Shown here: positions 9,157-17,615 of the stretch, in pieces
How positions within the stretch are numbered: position 1 is the first letter of the stretch
Layout of the letters: every line of letters starts with the position of its first letter
Assembly (NCBI GenBank): GCA_027483505.1
Contig: JAIXUP010000009.1
Span: 1 to 64,000 of the forward strand
Reading direction: 5' to 3'
From: Hyphomicrobiales bacterium
GTDB lineage: Bacteria > Pseudomonadota > Alphaproteobacteria > Rhizobiales > Beijerinckiaceae
Length of the DNA stretch: 64,000 nt
The notes under the pieces: generated by a model
The model's input: the letters and a program-made list of their open reading frames with translations, nothing else
Database searches by the model: none
Told to the model about the DNA's origin: nothing
Translations under genes and position numbers: made by a program

Positions 9157-9185
9157 TATGTAGAAGCTCGCTGCCTGACTGTGAA
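9157..9185 (-). promoter_or_regulatory. Probable promoter of 6S RNA
   Basis: On the minus strand TTCACA (9180-9185) and TACATA (9157-9162) are separated by 17 bases, a sigma-70-like arrangement that would begin transcription near 9150, at the base of the predicted 6S closing stem. No experimental support is visible in sequence. Confidence 0.5.
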
Positions 9186-9204
9186 GGGACAATGCCCGAG
9201 CGGC

Positions 9205-10392
9205 CTACAATCGATGCTCCAGCGCGGTCATGACGCCGCGCAGTTCCGCCAGCCCCTTCAGTCGTCCGATGCCGGTGTAGCCCGGCGTCACCGTCTTGCC
9301 GAGATCGTCGAGCATGCGGTGGCCGTGGTCGGGGCGCATCACGATCTTGTCTGTCACCGGTCGCTGCCGGTTCTCCTTCAGAAGCGCCGCCAGCACCGCG
9401 ACCATGTCGACATCGCCGTCGAGATGGTCGGCCTCATGGAAAGACAGCCCATCCGTGTCGCGTTTCGTCGCGCGCAGATGGGCAAAGCCGACGCGAGGGC
9501 CGAAATGCGCCGCCATGGCCGGCAGGTCATTGTCCGGTCTCACACCGAGCGAACCGGTGCAGAAGCACATGCCGTTGGCGGGGCTGGGCACGGCGTCAAA
9601 CAGGGCCTGGTAGTCAGCTGCCGTCGACGCCACGCGCGGCAGGCCGAACAACGGGCGCGGCGGATCGTCCGGGTGAAGGGTCAAGCGAACGCCAAGGCTT
9701 TCGGCCACGGGCGTGACGATGCCGAGAAACTCGATCAGGTGCTGGCGGAGCTGGGCGGCGCCGATGCCGCGATACAGCGCCAGTCGTTCACGGAAGGCCG
9801 GAATCGTCAACGGTTCCGTCGTCGAGCCGGGCAGGGCGGAGGCGATCACCTTGATCAGGTAGGCGATGTCGTCGGGGCCCATGGCTTCATGGAGCGCGCG
9901 GGCCCTGGCGCGGGTGCCGGCGTCGAAATCATTCTCTGCGCCGGGCCGTTCGAGGATGTGCAGCTCGAAGGCGGCGAAGCGGTCGTTGTCGAAGCGCAGC
10001 GCCGTGGCGCCCGTCGGCAGCGGCCAGTCGAGATCGGTGCGCGCCCAATCCACGACCGGCATGAAATTGTAGCAGATGATCTTGATGTCGTTGGCGGCGA
10101 CGGCCTTCAGGCTTTCCACCCAGGCATCGATCGAGCGCGTCGCGCGCGCGCCGAGGCGTTTGACGTCGTCCGGGATCGGAATGCTCTCGACCACGGTCCA
10201 GGCGAGCGGCGTGCGGCCTGCCGGTGCGGTCTCGATCAGGGCCTTGCGCTCGGCCACCGCGCTGCGCGTCCAGGCTTCGCCGATCGACACATCATGCAGC
10301 GCGCTGACGATCTCGCGCGCCCCGGCTTGCCGGATGTCGTCAAGCGACACCGGATCTTTGGGTCCGAACCAGCGCCAGCCCTGAATCAGCAT
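9205..10392 (-). CDS. uxuA: Mannonate dehydratase UxuA
   Basis: Dehydrates D-mannonate to 2-keto-3-deoxy-D-gluconate (KDG), the last step of the glucuronate branch. The protein of about 395 residues starts MLIQGWRWFGP at ATG 10392, preceded by TGAGGA; upstream in-frame codons are ignored. Family metal-site signatures include TLHPDDPP, GMCFCTGSLG with its cysteine ligand, VGFAHLR and MRPDHGHRM near the C-terminus. It starts 10 bases after the stop of the GntR regulator gene and runs divergently from uxaC-kduI-kduD. 6S RNA follows on the same strand. Confidence 0.95.
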   Translation of the reverse strand: MLIQGWRWFGPKDPVSLDDIRQAGAREIVSALHDVSIGEAWTRSAVAERKALIETAPAGRTPLAWTVVESIPIPDDVKRLGARATRSIDAWVESLKAVAANDIKIICYNFMPVVDWARTDLDWPLPTGATALRFDNDRFAAFELHILERPGAENDFDAGTRARARALHEAMGPDDIAYLIKVIASALPGSTTEPLTIPAFRERLALYRGIGAAQLRQHLIEFLGIVTPVAESLGVRLTLHPDDPPRPLFGLPRVASTAADYQALFDAVPSPANGMCFCTGSLGVRPDNDLPAMAAHFGPRVGFAHLRATKRDTDGLSFHEADHLDGDVDMVAVLAALLKENRQRPVTDKIVMRPDHGHRMLDDLGKTVTPGYTGIGRLKGLAELRGVMTALEHRL

Positions 10393-10402
10393 GGGATTTT
10401 CC

Positions 10403-11161
10403 TCATATGAAATAGCCGGGATAGTCCTGGCGCATCTTCGCGACATCCGGGACCAGCGCGGAGAGATGGCGCTTCATCGCGGCGAGCGCCATCGTCTCGT
10501 CGCGCGCCCTCAGGGCCTGCATGACCTCGCGATGTTCGCCGATGGCCATCAGCATTCGGCCCGGAATGGGCAGGGTGAGCAAGCGGCAACGGTCGATCTG
10601 GGCCTTCGCCGCCTGCACGACACGCCAGAGGCCGCGATGACCGCTGACTTCGGCCAGGGTTTCGTGAAACGCCTCGTCAGCCGCGTGGAAGCCCGTGCGG
10701 TCATCAATGGAGGCCATCGCATACTGGCGGGCGATCACCGCGTCGAGACGGTCCAGATCCTCATCCGAGGCCTTCGCGACGGTGAGCGACACGGCCGCCG
10801 CTTCGAGAGCCTGCCGCACGACAACGGCCTCCGGGAGCGCATCGACCGGGATGCGGCCAACGATCGTTCCGGACTGCGGGAAAATCTCCACCAGCCCTTC
10901 CTCCGAGAGACGGATCAGCGCTTCACGGACGGGCGTGCGGCTGACGCCGAACTGTTCCGTCAGCAGCTTCTCGATCAGCGGTGCACCAGGGGGCAGCGAC
11001 AGATCGAGAATGGAGCGGCGCAACGTGGCCATGATGGCTGTCGCAGCGGTGGCGCGCTGCTGCCCCAGCCCGGGATGGGCCGGGACGCCGCGCGCCAGCG
11101 GGCGCCGCTCCCGGTCCGGAGGCGCGTCGTCGGATGCCGGCTTCTGGCGCGCGATGGCCAT
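10403..11161 (-). CDS. GntR-family regulator, FCD (FadR-type) domain, hexuronate regulon
   Basis: A 252-residue regulator with an N-terminal winged helix near residues 40-105 (LTEQFGVSRTPVREALIRLSEEG) and an all-helical FCD effector domain. The conserved FCD metal and ligand positions are present around ADEAFHETLAEVSGH and the histidine of GEHREVMQAL. An unusually long, arginine- and proline-rich leader of about 35 residues precedes the HTH. It lies upstream of uxuA on the same strand and divergent from uxaC, so it is the likely local repressor responding to a hexuronate or an intermediate (compare UxuR/ExuR). The effector is inferred from context. Confidence 0.9.
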   Translation of the reverse strand: MAIARQKPASDDAPPDRERRPLARGVPAHPGLGQQRATAATAIMATLRRSILDLSLPPGAPLIEKLLTEQFGVSRTPVREALIRLSEEGLVEIFPQSGTIVGRIPVDALPEAVVVRQALEAAAVSLTVAKASDEDLDRLDAVIARQYAMASIDDRTGFHAADEAFHETLAEVSGHRGLWRVVQAAKAQIDRCRLLTLPIPGRMLMAIGEHREVMQALRARDETMALAAMKRHLSALVPDVAKMRQDYPGYFI

Positions 11162-11210
11162 TATCCCCCGCTCTGCCGCTGTGATTCAAGGCTTGCTCAT
11201 AGCATGGCAA

Positions 11211-11237
11211 TTGACATACTAGTATATTAGAATACAA
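11211..11237. promoter_or_regulatory. Promoter and candidate GntR operator between regulator and uxaC
   Basis: In the 148-base divergent intergenic region, TTGACA (11211-11216) is followed after 16 bases by TACAAA, a plausible promoter for uxaC. A perfect 10-base palindrome ATACTAGTAT at 11216-11225 overlaps the -35 end and spacer, where a repressor would block RNA polymerase. FCD-type GntR proteins bind short palindromes of this size. Assignment to the adjacent regulator is inference. Confidence 0.5.
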
Positions 11238-11309
11238 ACAAGATCAAGAGATCGGGCCTCCAGAGCCCGTCACGGCAGGAACGCATCACAGGCGAGGACA
11301 AGGCGGACG

Positions 11310-12713
11310 ATGGCCCTTCATCCGGACAGGCTCTTTCCGGCCGATGAAACGCAGCGCGGCATCGCACGGCGGCTGTATGCGGCGGTGCGCGACCTGCCGA
11401 TCGTCAGCCCGCACGGTCACACCGACCCGGCCTGGTATGCCCTCAATGAGGCCTTCCCCGACCCCGCCGCCCTGTTCGTCAAGCCCGACCACTATGTGTT
11501 TCGCATGCTGTATTCGCAGGGTGTGGCGCTCGAGCAGCTGGGCGTGCCGCGCGCCGATGGCGGGCCCGTCGAAACCGATCCACGCGCGATCTGGCGCCGT
11601 TTCGCGGCGCACTGGCATCTGTTTCGCGGCACGCCGACGAAGATGTGGTTCGAGCATGCTCTGGAGGACATCTTTGGCGTGACCGAGGTCCTTGCCCCGG
11701 GCAATGCCGACCGTCTCTACGATGTGATCGCCGGGGCTCTCGCGACGCCGGCCCTGCGCCCGAGGGCGCTGTATGAGCGGTTCAGGATCAAGGCGATCTC
11801 GACGACCGACGGCGCGCTCGACGACCTTGCCCATCACGACACCATCCGTGCTTCCGGATGGGCGGGGCGCGTGCTGCCATGCTACCGGCCGGACGCAGTT
11901 GTCGACCCGGAGTTCGACGGCTTCCGCGCCAATGTGGCGGCGCTTGGCGCGCTGACAGGCGAGGACACGTCAAGCTGGTCGGGCTATCTGGCGGCTCACC
12001 GCAAGCGCCGCGCCCACTTCATCGCGCGCGGCGCGACCGCTTCCGACCATGGCCACGCCACCGCCCGGACAATGAACCTGTCCAGGGCCGAGGCCGAGGC
12101 GTTGTTCGCCACAGTCACGACCGGCACGCCGACCCCGGCGGAGTGCGACGCCTTCCGCGGGCAGATGATCACCGAGTTCGCGCGCATGAGCCTCGATGAC
12201 GGTCTTGTGCTGCAGCTTCACCCCGGCTCGTTCCGCAACCACAGCGACATGCTGTTCCGCCGCTTCGGGCGCGACAAGGGAGCGGACATTCCGACGCCGA
12301 CTGATTACGTCCGTGCGCTCAAGCCGCTGCTCGACGCTGTCGGCCATGAGGCCGGACTCACCATCATCCTGTTCACGCTCGACGAGACGGCCTACAGCCG
12401 CGAACTGGCTCCGCTGGCCGGGGTCTATCCGGCGCTGAAGCTCGGCCCAGCCTGGTGGTTCTTCGATGCGCCGGAAGGCATGCGCCGCTTCCGCGAACTG
12501 ACCACGGAGACGGCCGGTTTCGCCAACACCGTCGGGTTCAACGACGACACGCGCGCCTATCTCTCGATTCCGGCACGCCACGACATGGCGCGCCGCTGCG
12601 ATTGCGCCTTTCTCAGCCGCCTTGTGGCCGAACACCGGCTTTCCGAGGATGACGCGCACGACATCGCCATCGACCTTGCCATCCGACTTGCAGAAAAGGC
12701 GTACAGGCTATGA
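11310..12713 (+). CDS. uxaC: Glucuronate (uronate) isomerase UxaC
   Basis: Isomerises D-glucuronate to D-fructuronate and D-galacturonate to D-tagaturonate. The 467-residue protein belongs to the amidohydrolase-fold UxaC family; the N-terminal metal-binding motif SPHGHTDPAWY is near residue 35, and QLHPGSFRNHSD and GPAWWFFDAPEGM are typical C-terminal blocks. It is the first gene of the plus-strand catabolic operon and overlaps kduI by four bases (ATGA). The product fructuronate is the substrate of UxuB encoded at the end of the same operon. Confidence 0.95.
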   Translation: MALHPDRLFPADETQRGIARRLYAAVRDLPIVSPHGHTDPAWYALNEAFPDPAALFVKPDHYVFRMLYSQGVALEQLGVPRADGGPVETDPRAIWRRFAAHWHLFRGTPTKMWFEHALEDIFGVTEVLAPGNADRLYDVIAGALATPALRPRALYERFRIKAISTTDGALDDLAHHDTIRASGWAGRVLPCYRPDAVVDPEFDGFRANVAALGALTGEDTSSWSGYLAAHRKRRAHFIARGATASDHGHATARTMNLSRAEAEALFATVTTGTPTPAECDAFRGQMITEFARMSLDDGLVLQLHPGSFRNHSDMLFRRFGRDKGADIPTPTDYVRALKPLLDAVGHEAGLTIILFTLDETAYSRELAPLAGVYPALKLGPAWWFFDAPEGMRRFRELTTETAGFANTVGFNDDTRAYLSIPARHDMARRCDCAFLSRLVAEHRLSEDDAHDIAIDLAIRLAEKAYRL

Positions 12714-13549
12714 TGCCCATCGACATGAGGCAGGCGGCCCATCCGCGCGACGTCAGGCACTATGACACCGCTGCGTTGCGCCGCGATTTCCTGATCGAGT
12801 CGCTGTTTTCCACCGGCTCGATCCATCTGACCTACAGCCATTACGAGCGCATGATCGTCGGCGGCGTCGTGCCGGTGATGGCGGACATCGCGCTGCCGGC
12901 CTACCGGCCAACGGGGACGCCGTTCTTCCTCGCCCGCCGCGAACTTGGCGTGTTCAACATCGGCGGCCCTGGACGCGTCACGGTCGACGGCACCGCCTAT
13001 GACATGGGCCGGCTCGATGCGCTCTATGTCGGCGTCGGCAGCCATGATGTCCACTTCACCAGCAAGGAGCCGTCGAAGCCCGCTCGCTTCTATCTCCTCA
13101 GCACGCCGGCCCATCGTCCCGCCAAGAACCAGAGGATCACGCATGCGGACGCCCGCAAGCTCCAGATGGGCGCGGCCGAGACAGCCAACACGCGCACCAT
13201 CTGCCAATATCTGATGCCGGATATGTGCGGCACGAACCAGCTCGTGATGGGGCTGACCATGCTGGCGCCCGGAGCCGTCTGGAACACCATGCCGGCCCAT
13301 ACCCATGACCGGCGCTCGGAAGCCTATCTGTACTTCGATCTGGCCCCCACCGCCCGGGTCTTGCACCTGATGGGCGAGCCGGCGGAGACACGCCATCTGG
13401 TGGTCGCCAACGAGCAGGCCATCCTGTCGCCGAACTGGTCGATCCACAGCGGCTGCGGCACTTCAAACTACAGCTTCATCTGGGGCATGGGCGGCGACAA
13501 TGTCGAGTACACCGACATGGACCCGGCACCGATGGAGATGCTGCGATGA
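12710..13549 (+). CDS. kduI: 5-dehydro-4-deoxy-D-glucuronate isomerase KduI
   Basis: Cupin-fold isomerase that converts 5-keto-4-deoxyuronate (from unsaturated uronates released by pectate or glycosaminoglycan lyases) to 2,5-diketo-3-deoxygluconate. It has 279 residues. The zinc-binding segment PAHTHDRRSEAYLYF contributes two histidines and a glutamate, and the final ligand is in WSIHSGCGTSNYSFIWG. It starts ATGATG overlapping the uxaC stop and overlaps kduD by four bases, so the three genes are translationally coupled. Confidence 0.95.
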   Translation: MMPIDMRQAAHPRDVRHYDTAALRRDFLIESLFSTGSIHLTYSHYERMIVGGVVPVMADIALPAYRPTGTPFFLARRELGVFNIGGPGRVTVDGTAYDMGRLDALYVGVGSHDVHFTSKEPSKPARFYLLSTPAHRPAKNQRITHADARKLQMGAAETANTRTICQYLMPDMCGTNQLVMGLTMLAPGAVWNTMPAHTHDRRSEAYLYFDLAPTARVLHLMGEPAETRHLVVANEQAILSPNWSIHSGCGTSNYSFIWGMGGDNVEYTDMDPAPMEMLR

Positions 13550-14313
13550 CGCAGGCGGCGTCGCCGTTCAGCCTCGCCGGAGCGAGAGCCCTCGTCACCG
13601 GCGCCAACACCGGCATCGGGCAGGGCATTGCGGTCGCTCTGGCCGGCGCGGGCGCGGAAGTGCTCGCGGTCGGCCGATCGCCGATGGACGAAACGGCAGC
13701 ATTGATCATGGCGGCGGGCGGCGCCTGCCATGCGATCCGCTGCGATCTCGCGGACAGCGCAGCGCGTGCGCAGTTGATCAGTGACGCCGTGGCGCGCTTT
13801 GGCCCGCTGGACATCCTCGTCAACAATGCGGGCATCATCCGGCGGGCGGATGCGCTCGACTTCACCGAGCAGGACTGGGATGACGTGATGGACGTCAACC
13901 TGAAAGCGGCGTTCTTCCTGGCCCAGGCCTTCGCGCGTCAGGCGCTCGAGGCGAAGCGGCCTGGGAAGATCATCAACATCGCCTCGATGCTGTCCTTCCA
14001 GGGCGGCATCCGCGTTGCGTCCTACACGGCGAGCAAGGGTGGCGTGGCCGGCATTACGAGGCTGCTGGCCTGCGAATGGGCCGCGAAGGGAATCAACGTC
14101 AACGCCATCGCGCCTGGCTACATCGTCAGCAACAACACCGAGGCGCTGCGCGCCGACCCGGACCGCTCCTCGGCGATCCTGGCGCGCATCCCCGCCGCAG
14201 GCTGGGGCGCGCCCGACGATATCGGCGGCGCGGCCGTGTTTCTCGCCAGTCCGGCGGCGCGCTATGTCCACGGCGCGATCCTTCCGGTCGATGGCGGCTG
14301 GCTGGCGAGGTGA
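13546..14313 (+). CDS. kduD: 2-deoxy-D-gluconate 3-dehydrogenase / 2-dehydro-3-deoxygluconate 5-dehydrogenase KduD
   Basis: Short-chain dehydrogenase that reduces 2,5-diketo-3-deoxygluconate to KDG with NAD(P)H. The 255-residue protein has the cofactor motif VTGANTGIGQG near residue 17, the structural VNNAGI near 95, the catalytic serine in NIASMLSFQG and the YTASK catalytic Tyr-Lys near 160. The C-terminus GAILPVDGGWLAR is typical. It overlaps kduI by four bases and the downstream cupin gene by one. Confidence 0.93.
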   Translation: MTQAASPFSLAGARALVTGANTGIGQGIAVALAGAGAEVLAVGRSPMDETAALIMAAGGACHAIRCDLADSAARAQLISDAVARFGPLDILVNNAGIIRRADALDFTEQDWDDVMDVNLKAAFFLAQAFARQALEAKRPGKIINIASMLSFQGGIRVASYTASKGGVAGITRLLACEWAAKGINVNAIAPGYIVSNNTEALRADPDRSSAILARIPAAGWGAPDDIGGAAVFLASPAARYVHGAILPVDGGWLAR

Positions 14314-14669
14314 TGCGGATGGCACAGGCTGCAAACACCAAGGGCGCACCCTTTGTCGCTTCCGCCGACGTTCCCTGGCAGGTCGTCGGCGATGGCGTGC
14401 GCCGGAAGATATTGTCCCATGCGGACGGCATCATGATCGTGCATGTCGCCTTCGAGGCGGGCGCGATCGGAGCGGAACACAACCACCCCCATCTGCAGTG
14501 CACGCTCGTGGAGAGCGGCGTGTTCGACGTCACCATCGGGGGTGAAACGCGCCGGCTCGTCGCCGGCGACACCTTCTTCGTGCCGACCATGGTGCTCCAC
14601 GGCGTCGTCGCCGTGGAAGCCGGCCGGCTCGTGGACAGCTTCACGCCCATGCGGGAAGATTTCATCTGA
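14313..14669 (+). CDS. Small cupin protein, KdgF-like (unsaturated uronate ring-opening)
   Basis: A 118-residue single-domain cupin. Cupin motif 1 is visible as EHNHPHLQCTLVESG (two histidines, glutamine and glutamate as metal ligands) and motif 2 as GDTFFVPTMVLHGV. KdgF proteins of this size and motif catalyse conversion of pectin- and alginate-derived 4,5-unsaturated monouronates to linear ketonised forms, which KduI then uses; placement directly after kduI-kduD fits that role. The start ATG at 14313 overlaps the kduD stop (TGATG); ATG 14319 is an alternative. Function is inferred from fold and context. Confidence 0.8.
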   Translation: MRMAQAANTKGAPFVASADVPWQVVGDGVRRKILSHADGIMIVHVAFEAGAIGAEHNHPHLQCTLVESGVFDVTIGGETRRLVAGDTFFVPTMVLHGVVAVEAGRLVDSFTPMREDFI

Positions 14670-14708
14670 CACCAACGACGCCCGGACCAGAGCCGGGGCA
14701 AAGCCCAA

Positions 14709-14722
14709 CCCCCGACAGGGGG
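14709..14722 (+). other. Small hairpin before TRAP substrate-binding gene
   Basis: CCCCC-GACA-GGGGG lies in the 74-base gap between the cupin gene and dctP, just ahead of the AAGGAGAGG ribosome-binding region. It may protect or set the 5' end of a processed mRNA encoding the abundant binding protein. Confidence 0.35.
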
Positions 14723-14743
14723 ACCACAAGGAGAGGAAACACC

Positions 14744-15721
14744 ATGACGACACGACGCCTGTTTTCCCTGATCGCGGCGGCTGCGGCCCTCGCCATCGGC
14801 ACCGCCTCGGCCAGCGCCCAGACCCTGCGCTCGACCGACATTCATCCCACCGACTACCCGACCGTCGAGGCCGTGCGGCATATGGGCACGCTGATGGAGC
14901 AGCGCACCAATGGCCGGCTGAAGATCCAGGTTTTCCATTCCGGCCAGCTCGGCAACGAGAAGGACACGATCGAGCAGACGCGCTTTGGCGTGATCGACAT
15001 CAACCGCATCAACATGGCCCCGTTCAACAACCTGATCCCGGCCACCAATGTGCCCTCGCTGCCCTTCATCTTCCGGTCGGTCGCGCACATGCGCACGGTC
15101 ATGGATGGCCCGATCGGCGACAGCATCCTCAAGGAATTCGAGAAGCACGATCTCGTCGGCCTCGCCTTCTACGATTCCGGCTCGCGCTCGTTCTACAACT
15201 CCAAGCGCCCGATCAACACGCCCGCCGATATGCGCGGGATGAAGATTCGCGTGCAGCAGTCGGACATGTTCGTCGCGCTCGTGTCCGCGCTCGGCGCCAA
15301 CGCCACCCCGATGGCCTTCGGCGAAGTCTACTCGGCTCTCCAGACCGGCGTGATCGACGGCGCGGAGAACAACTGGCCTTCGTTCGAATCGACCAAGCAT
15401 TTCGAGGTCTCGAAGTTCTATTCGATGACCGAGCACTCGCTGTCGCCCGAAGTGCTGGTCATGTCCAAGCGCAGCTTCGACAGGCTCTCGGCCGCCGACC
15501 AGGCGATCGTCCGCGCCGCGGCAAAGGAGTCCGTCGCCAAGATGCGCGAGCTCTGGGATGCGCGCGAGAAGGCCTCCGAGGCCAAGGTGCGGGCCGGCGG
15601 CGCTGTGATCAACACGCTCGAGAAGCAGCCCTTCATCGATGCGATGAAGCCTGTCTACGACCGTTTCGTCACCGATCCTGCCCTCAAGGATCTTGTGGCC
15701 CGCATTCAGGCCGTGAAGTGA
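14744..15721 (+). CDS. TRAP transporter substrate-binding protein (DctP family)
   Basis: Periplasmic binding protein of 325 residues for a tripartite ATP-independent transporter. A clear signal peptide spans residues 1-26 with cleavage after SASAQ. Family signatures include QLGNEKDTIEQTRFG, the ligand-contact arginine region MKIRVQQSDMFVALV, and GEVYSALQTGVIDGAENNW. It sits between the kdu genes and uxuB, so a uronate or oligouronate ligand is likely. A perfect hairpin follows the stop, before the permease genes. A good ribosome-binding site (AAGGAGAGG) precedes the ATG. Confidence 0.93.
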   Translation: MTTRRLFSLIAAAAALAIGTASASAQTLRSTDIHPTDYPTVEAVRHMGTLMEQRTNGRLKIQVFHSGQLGNEKDTIEQTRFGVIDINRINMAPFNNLIPATNVPSLPFIFRSVAHMRTVMDGPIGDSILKEFEKHDLVGLAFYDSGSRSFYNSKRPINTPADMRGMKIRVQQSDMFVALVSALGANATPMAFGEVYSALQTGVIDGAENNWPSFESTKHFEVSKFYSMTEHSLSPEVLVMSKRSFDRLSAADQAIVRAAAKESVAKMRELWDAREKASEAKVRAGGAVINTLEKQPFIDAMKPVYDRFVTDPALKDLVARIQAVK

Positions 15722-15737
15722 TCTGAACATTTGCCAA

Positions 15738-15761
15738 GGCAGCCCCGGCTCCGGGGCTGCC
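15738..15761 (+). terminator. Intercistronic hairpin / attenuator after dctP-type gene
   Basis: Perfect 9-base arms GGCAGCCCC and GGGGCTGCC with a 6-base loop, followed by GTTTCCCC. It lies 17 bases after the binding-protein stop and before the permease genes. Such hairpins commonly cause partial termination or protect the upstream mRNA, giving more binding protein than permease. Confidence 0.6.
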
Positions 15762-15797
15762 GTTTCCCCTGACCGGCGTTGCGCCGAGGAGTGTTCC

Positions 15798-16331
15798 ATG
15801 ACCGGTTTCGTCCGGCTTCTGTCGTGGCTTGCGGCCCGGCTCAGTCTCGTCTCGTTGCTTGCCGCCGGCGTTGGGCTGATCGCCATGACGGTCATCGTCG
15901 CCTGGACCGTGTTCGGCCGCTATGTGCTCAATGCGACGCCAACCTGGGGCGAGCCCGTCTCCCTGTTCCTGATGCTCTGGTTCATCCTCCTCGGAGGCTC
16001 GGTCGGGGTGCGCGAACTGGACCATATGGGGTTCGACATCGGCCTGCATTACGCGCGGGGAGCGTGGAAATCGGCGCTGGTGATCACCAATGAGGTTCTG
16101 GTCACGATCTTCGGCATCGCCATGGTCTGGTACGGCACGGAACTGGCCGCCAAGGTCTGGAGCGACCGGCTGCCGATGATCGGCATTTCAAAAGGCTGGG
16201 ACTATGTGCCGATCGTCGCCGGCGGCGTGCTGATCACCCTGTTTTCAATCGAGAAACTTCTGCTGTTTCTCACCAGCCAGAAGCCCGTGCCGATGCCGCT
16301 GCGCGCGTCCGGCCACGCCGGGGAGGCCTGA
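15798..16331 (+). CDS. TRAP transporter small permease (DctQ family)
   Basis: A 177-residue membrane subunit with four predicted helices. The DctQ signature WTVFGRYVLNATPTWGEP follows the first helix, then FLMLWFILLGGSVGVRELDHMGFD. It pairs with the large permease gene that begins four bases after its stop, and accepts substrate from the binding protein encoded upstream. No unusual features are seen. Confidence 0.92.
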   Translation: MTGFVRLLSWLAARLSLVSLLAAGVGLIAMTVIVAWTVFGRYVLNATPTWGEPVSLFLMLWFILLGGSVGVRELDHMGFDIGLHYARGAWKSALVITNEVLVTIFGIAMVWYGTELAAKVWSDRLPMIGISKGWDYVPIVAGGVLITLFSIEKLLLFLTSQKPVPMPLRASGHAGEA

Positions 16332-16334
16332 GCC

Positions 16335-17615
16335 ATGGAGATCACCATCCTCTTTGCCTCCTTCACCCTGCTCCTGCTCATGGGCGTGCCGGTGGCGTTC
16401 TGTCTCGGCCTCTCCTCGCTGGCGACCGTGCTTTACATGGGAATTCCGCCCGTGGTCGTCTTCCAGCAATTGTCGACCGGGATGAACGCCTTCGCCATGC
16501 TGGCGATCCCGTTCTTCATCTATTCGGGTGACCTGATGATCCGGGGCGGCATCGCCGACCGCCTGATCCAGTTCGCCTCGTCGCTGGTCGGCCACCTGCG
16601 CGGCGGTCTGGGCCAGGTCAACGTCATCACCTGCACCCTGTTCGGCGGCATTTCCGGCTCGGCGGTTGCCGACGCGTCGGCGGTCGGCGGCATCATGATC
16701 CCGCAGATGGTCAAGCGCGGCTATGCTCCGGATTACGCGGTCAACGTCACCGCCAATGCGGCGATCATCGCACTGCTGATCCCGCCATCCCACAACATGA
16801 TCATCTATTCGCTGTCGGCAGGCGGAACGATCTCGATCGCCGACCTGTTCACGGCCGGGGTCATCCCGGGCTTGATGCTGTGCGGGTCCCTCATGATCGC
16901 CGCGTGGGCCGTGGCCGTGAAGCGCGGGTACCCTGCGGAAGTGTTCCCCGGCTTCCTCGCCGTGGCCCGCTTTTTCGTTGCGGCGCTTCCGGGCATCCTG
17001 CTGATCGGCATCATCTTCGGCGGCGTCAGGTCAGGCGTTTTCACCGCGACCGAGAGTTCGTGCGTGGCCGTTGTCTATGCGCTCCTCGTGACCGTGTTCG
17101 TCTACCGCGAACTCAATTTCGAGGCCTTCGTGCAGGCGACGCTCGGCGCCGTCAGGACCACGGCGATGGTGCTCCTCGTCATCGGCGCGGCCAGTTCCTT
17201 CGGTTGGCTGATGGCCTTCCTGCAGGTGCCGACGGCGACGATCAACATGATGAACTCGATCTCCGACAATCCCATCATGATCCTGCTGCTGATCAACGTG
17301 ATCCTGCTGGTTCTGGGCACCTTCATGGACATGGCGCCGATGATCATCATCTGCACGCCGATCTTCCTGCCGGTGGTCAAGGCGATCGGGGTCGATCCCG
17401 TGCATTTCGGCGTCATCCTGATCCTGAACGCCGGCATCGGGCTGAACACGCCGCCGGTCGGCTCGGTGCAGTTCGTCGCCTGCGCCATCGGCAAGGTCTC
17501 GATCAGCGAAAGCATGCGCACGATCTGGCCCTTCTATGGGGCAAGCCTCGCCGTGCTGCTGCTGGTCACCTATGTGCCGGCCTTCTCGCTTTGGCTGCCT
17601 GGCGTGTTCAAATGA
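16335..17615 (+). CDS. TRAP transporter large permease (DctM family)
   Basis: A 426-residue ion-coupled transport subunit with about twelve hydrophobic segments. DctM landmarks include VPVAFCLGLSS, MNAFAMLAIPFFIYSGDLM, CTLFGGISGSAVADASAVGG and the second-half LNAGIGLNTPPVGSVQFV. Sodium or proton coupling cannot be decided here. The gene overlaps uxuB by four bases (ATGA), tying transport to catabolism. Confidence 0.95.
   Translation: MEITILFASFTLLLLMGVPVAFCLGLSSLATVLYMGIPPVVVFQQLSTGMNAFAMLAIPFFIYSGDLMIRGGIADRLIQFASSLVGHLRGGLGQVNVITCTLFGGISGSAVADASAVGGIMIPQMVKRGYAPDYAVNVTANAAIIALLIPPSHNMIIYSLSAGGTISIADLFTAGVIPGLMLCGSLMIAAWAVAVKRGYPAEVFPGFLAVARFFVAALPGILLIGIIFGGVRSGVFTATESSCVAVVYALLVTVFVYRELNFEAFVQATLGAVRTTAMVLLVIGAASSFGWLMAFLQVPTATINMMNSISDNPIMILLLINVILLVLGTFMDMAPMIIICTPIFLPVVKAIGVDPVHFGVILILNAGIGLNTPPVGSVQFVACAIGKVSISESMRTIWPFYGASLAVLLLVTYVPAFSLWLPGVFK

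Noticed and set aside
8967-9192. Reading frames across the 6S RNA region (for example an N-terminal extension of the folate cyclo-ligase to 9035)
   Set aside because: The sequence is better explained by a structured RNA and the ligase has a family-length start at 8966.
16880-17611. Open frame upstream of uxuB within the TRAP permease gene, giving a 728-residue fusion reading
   Set aside because: The upstream part is the +2 shadow of the permease gene; UxuB family homology begins only at the ATG at 17612.
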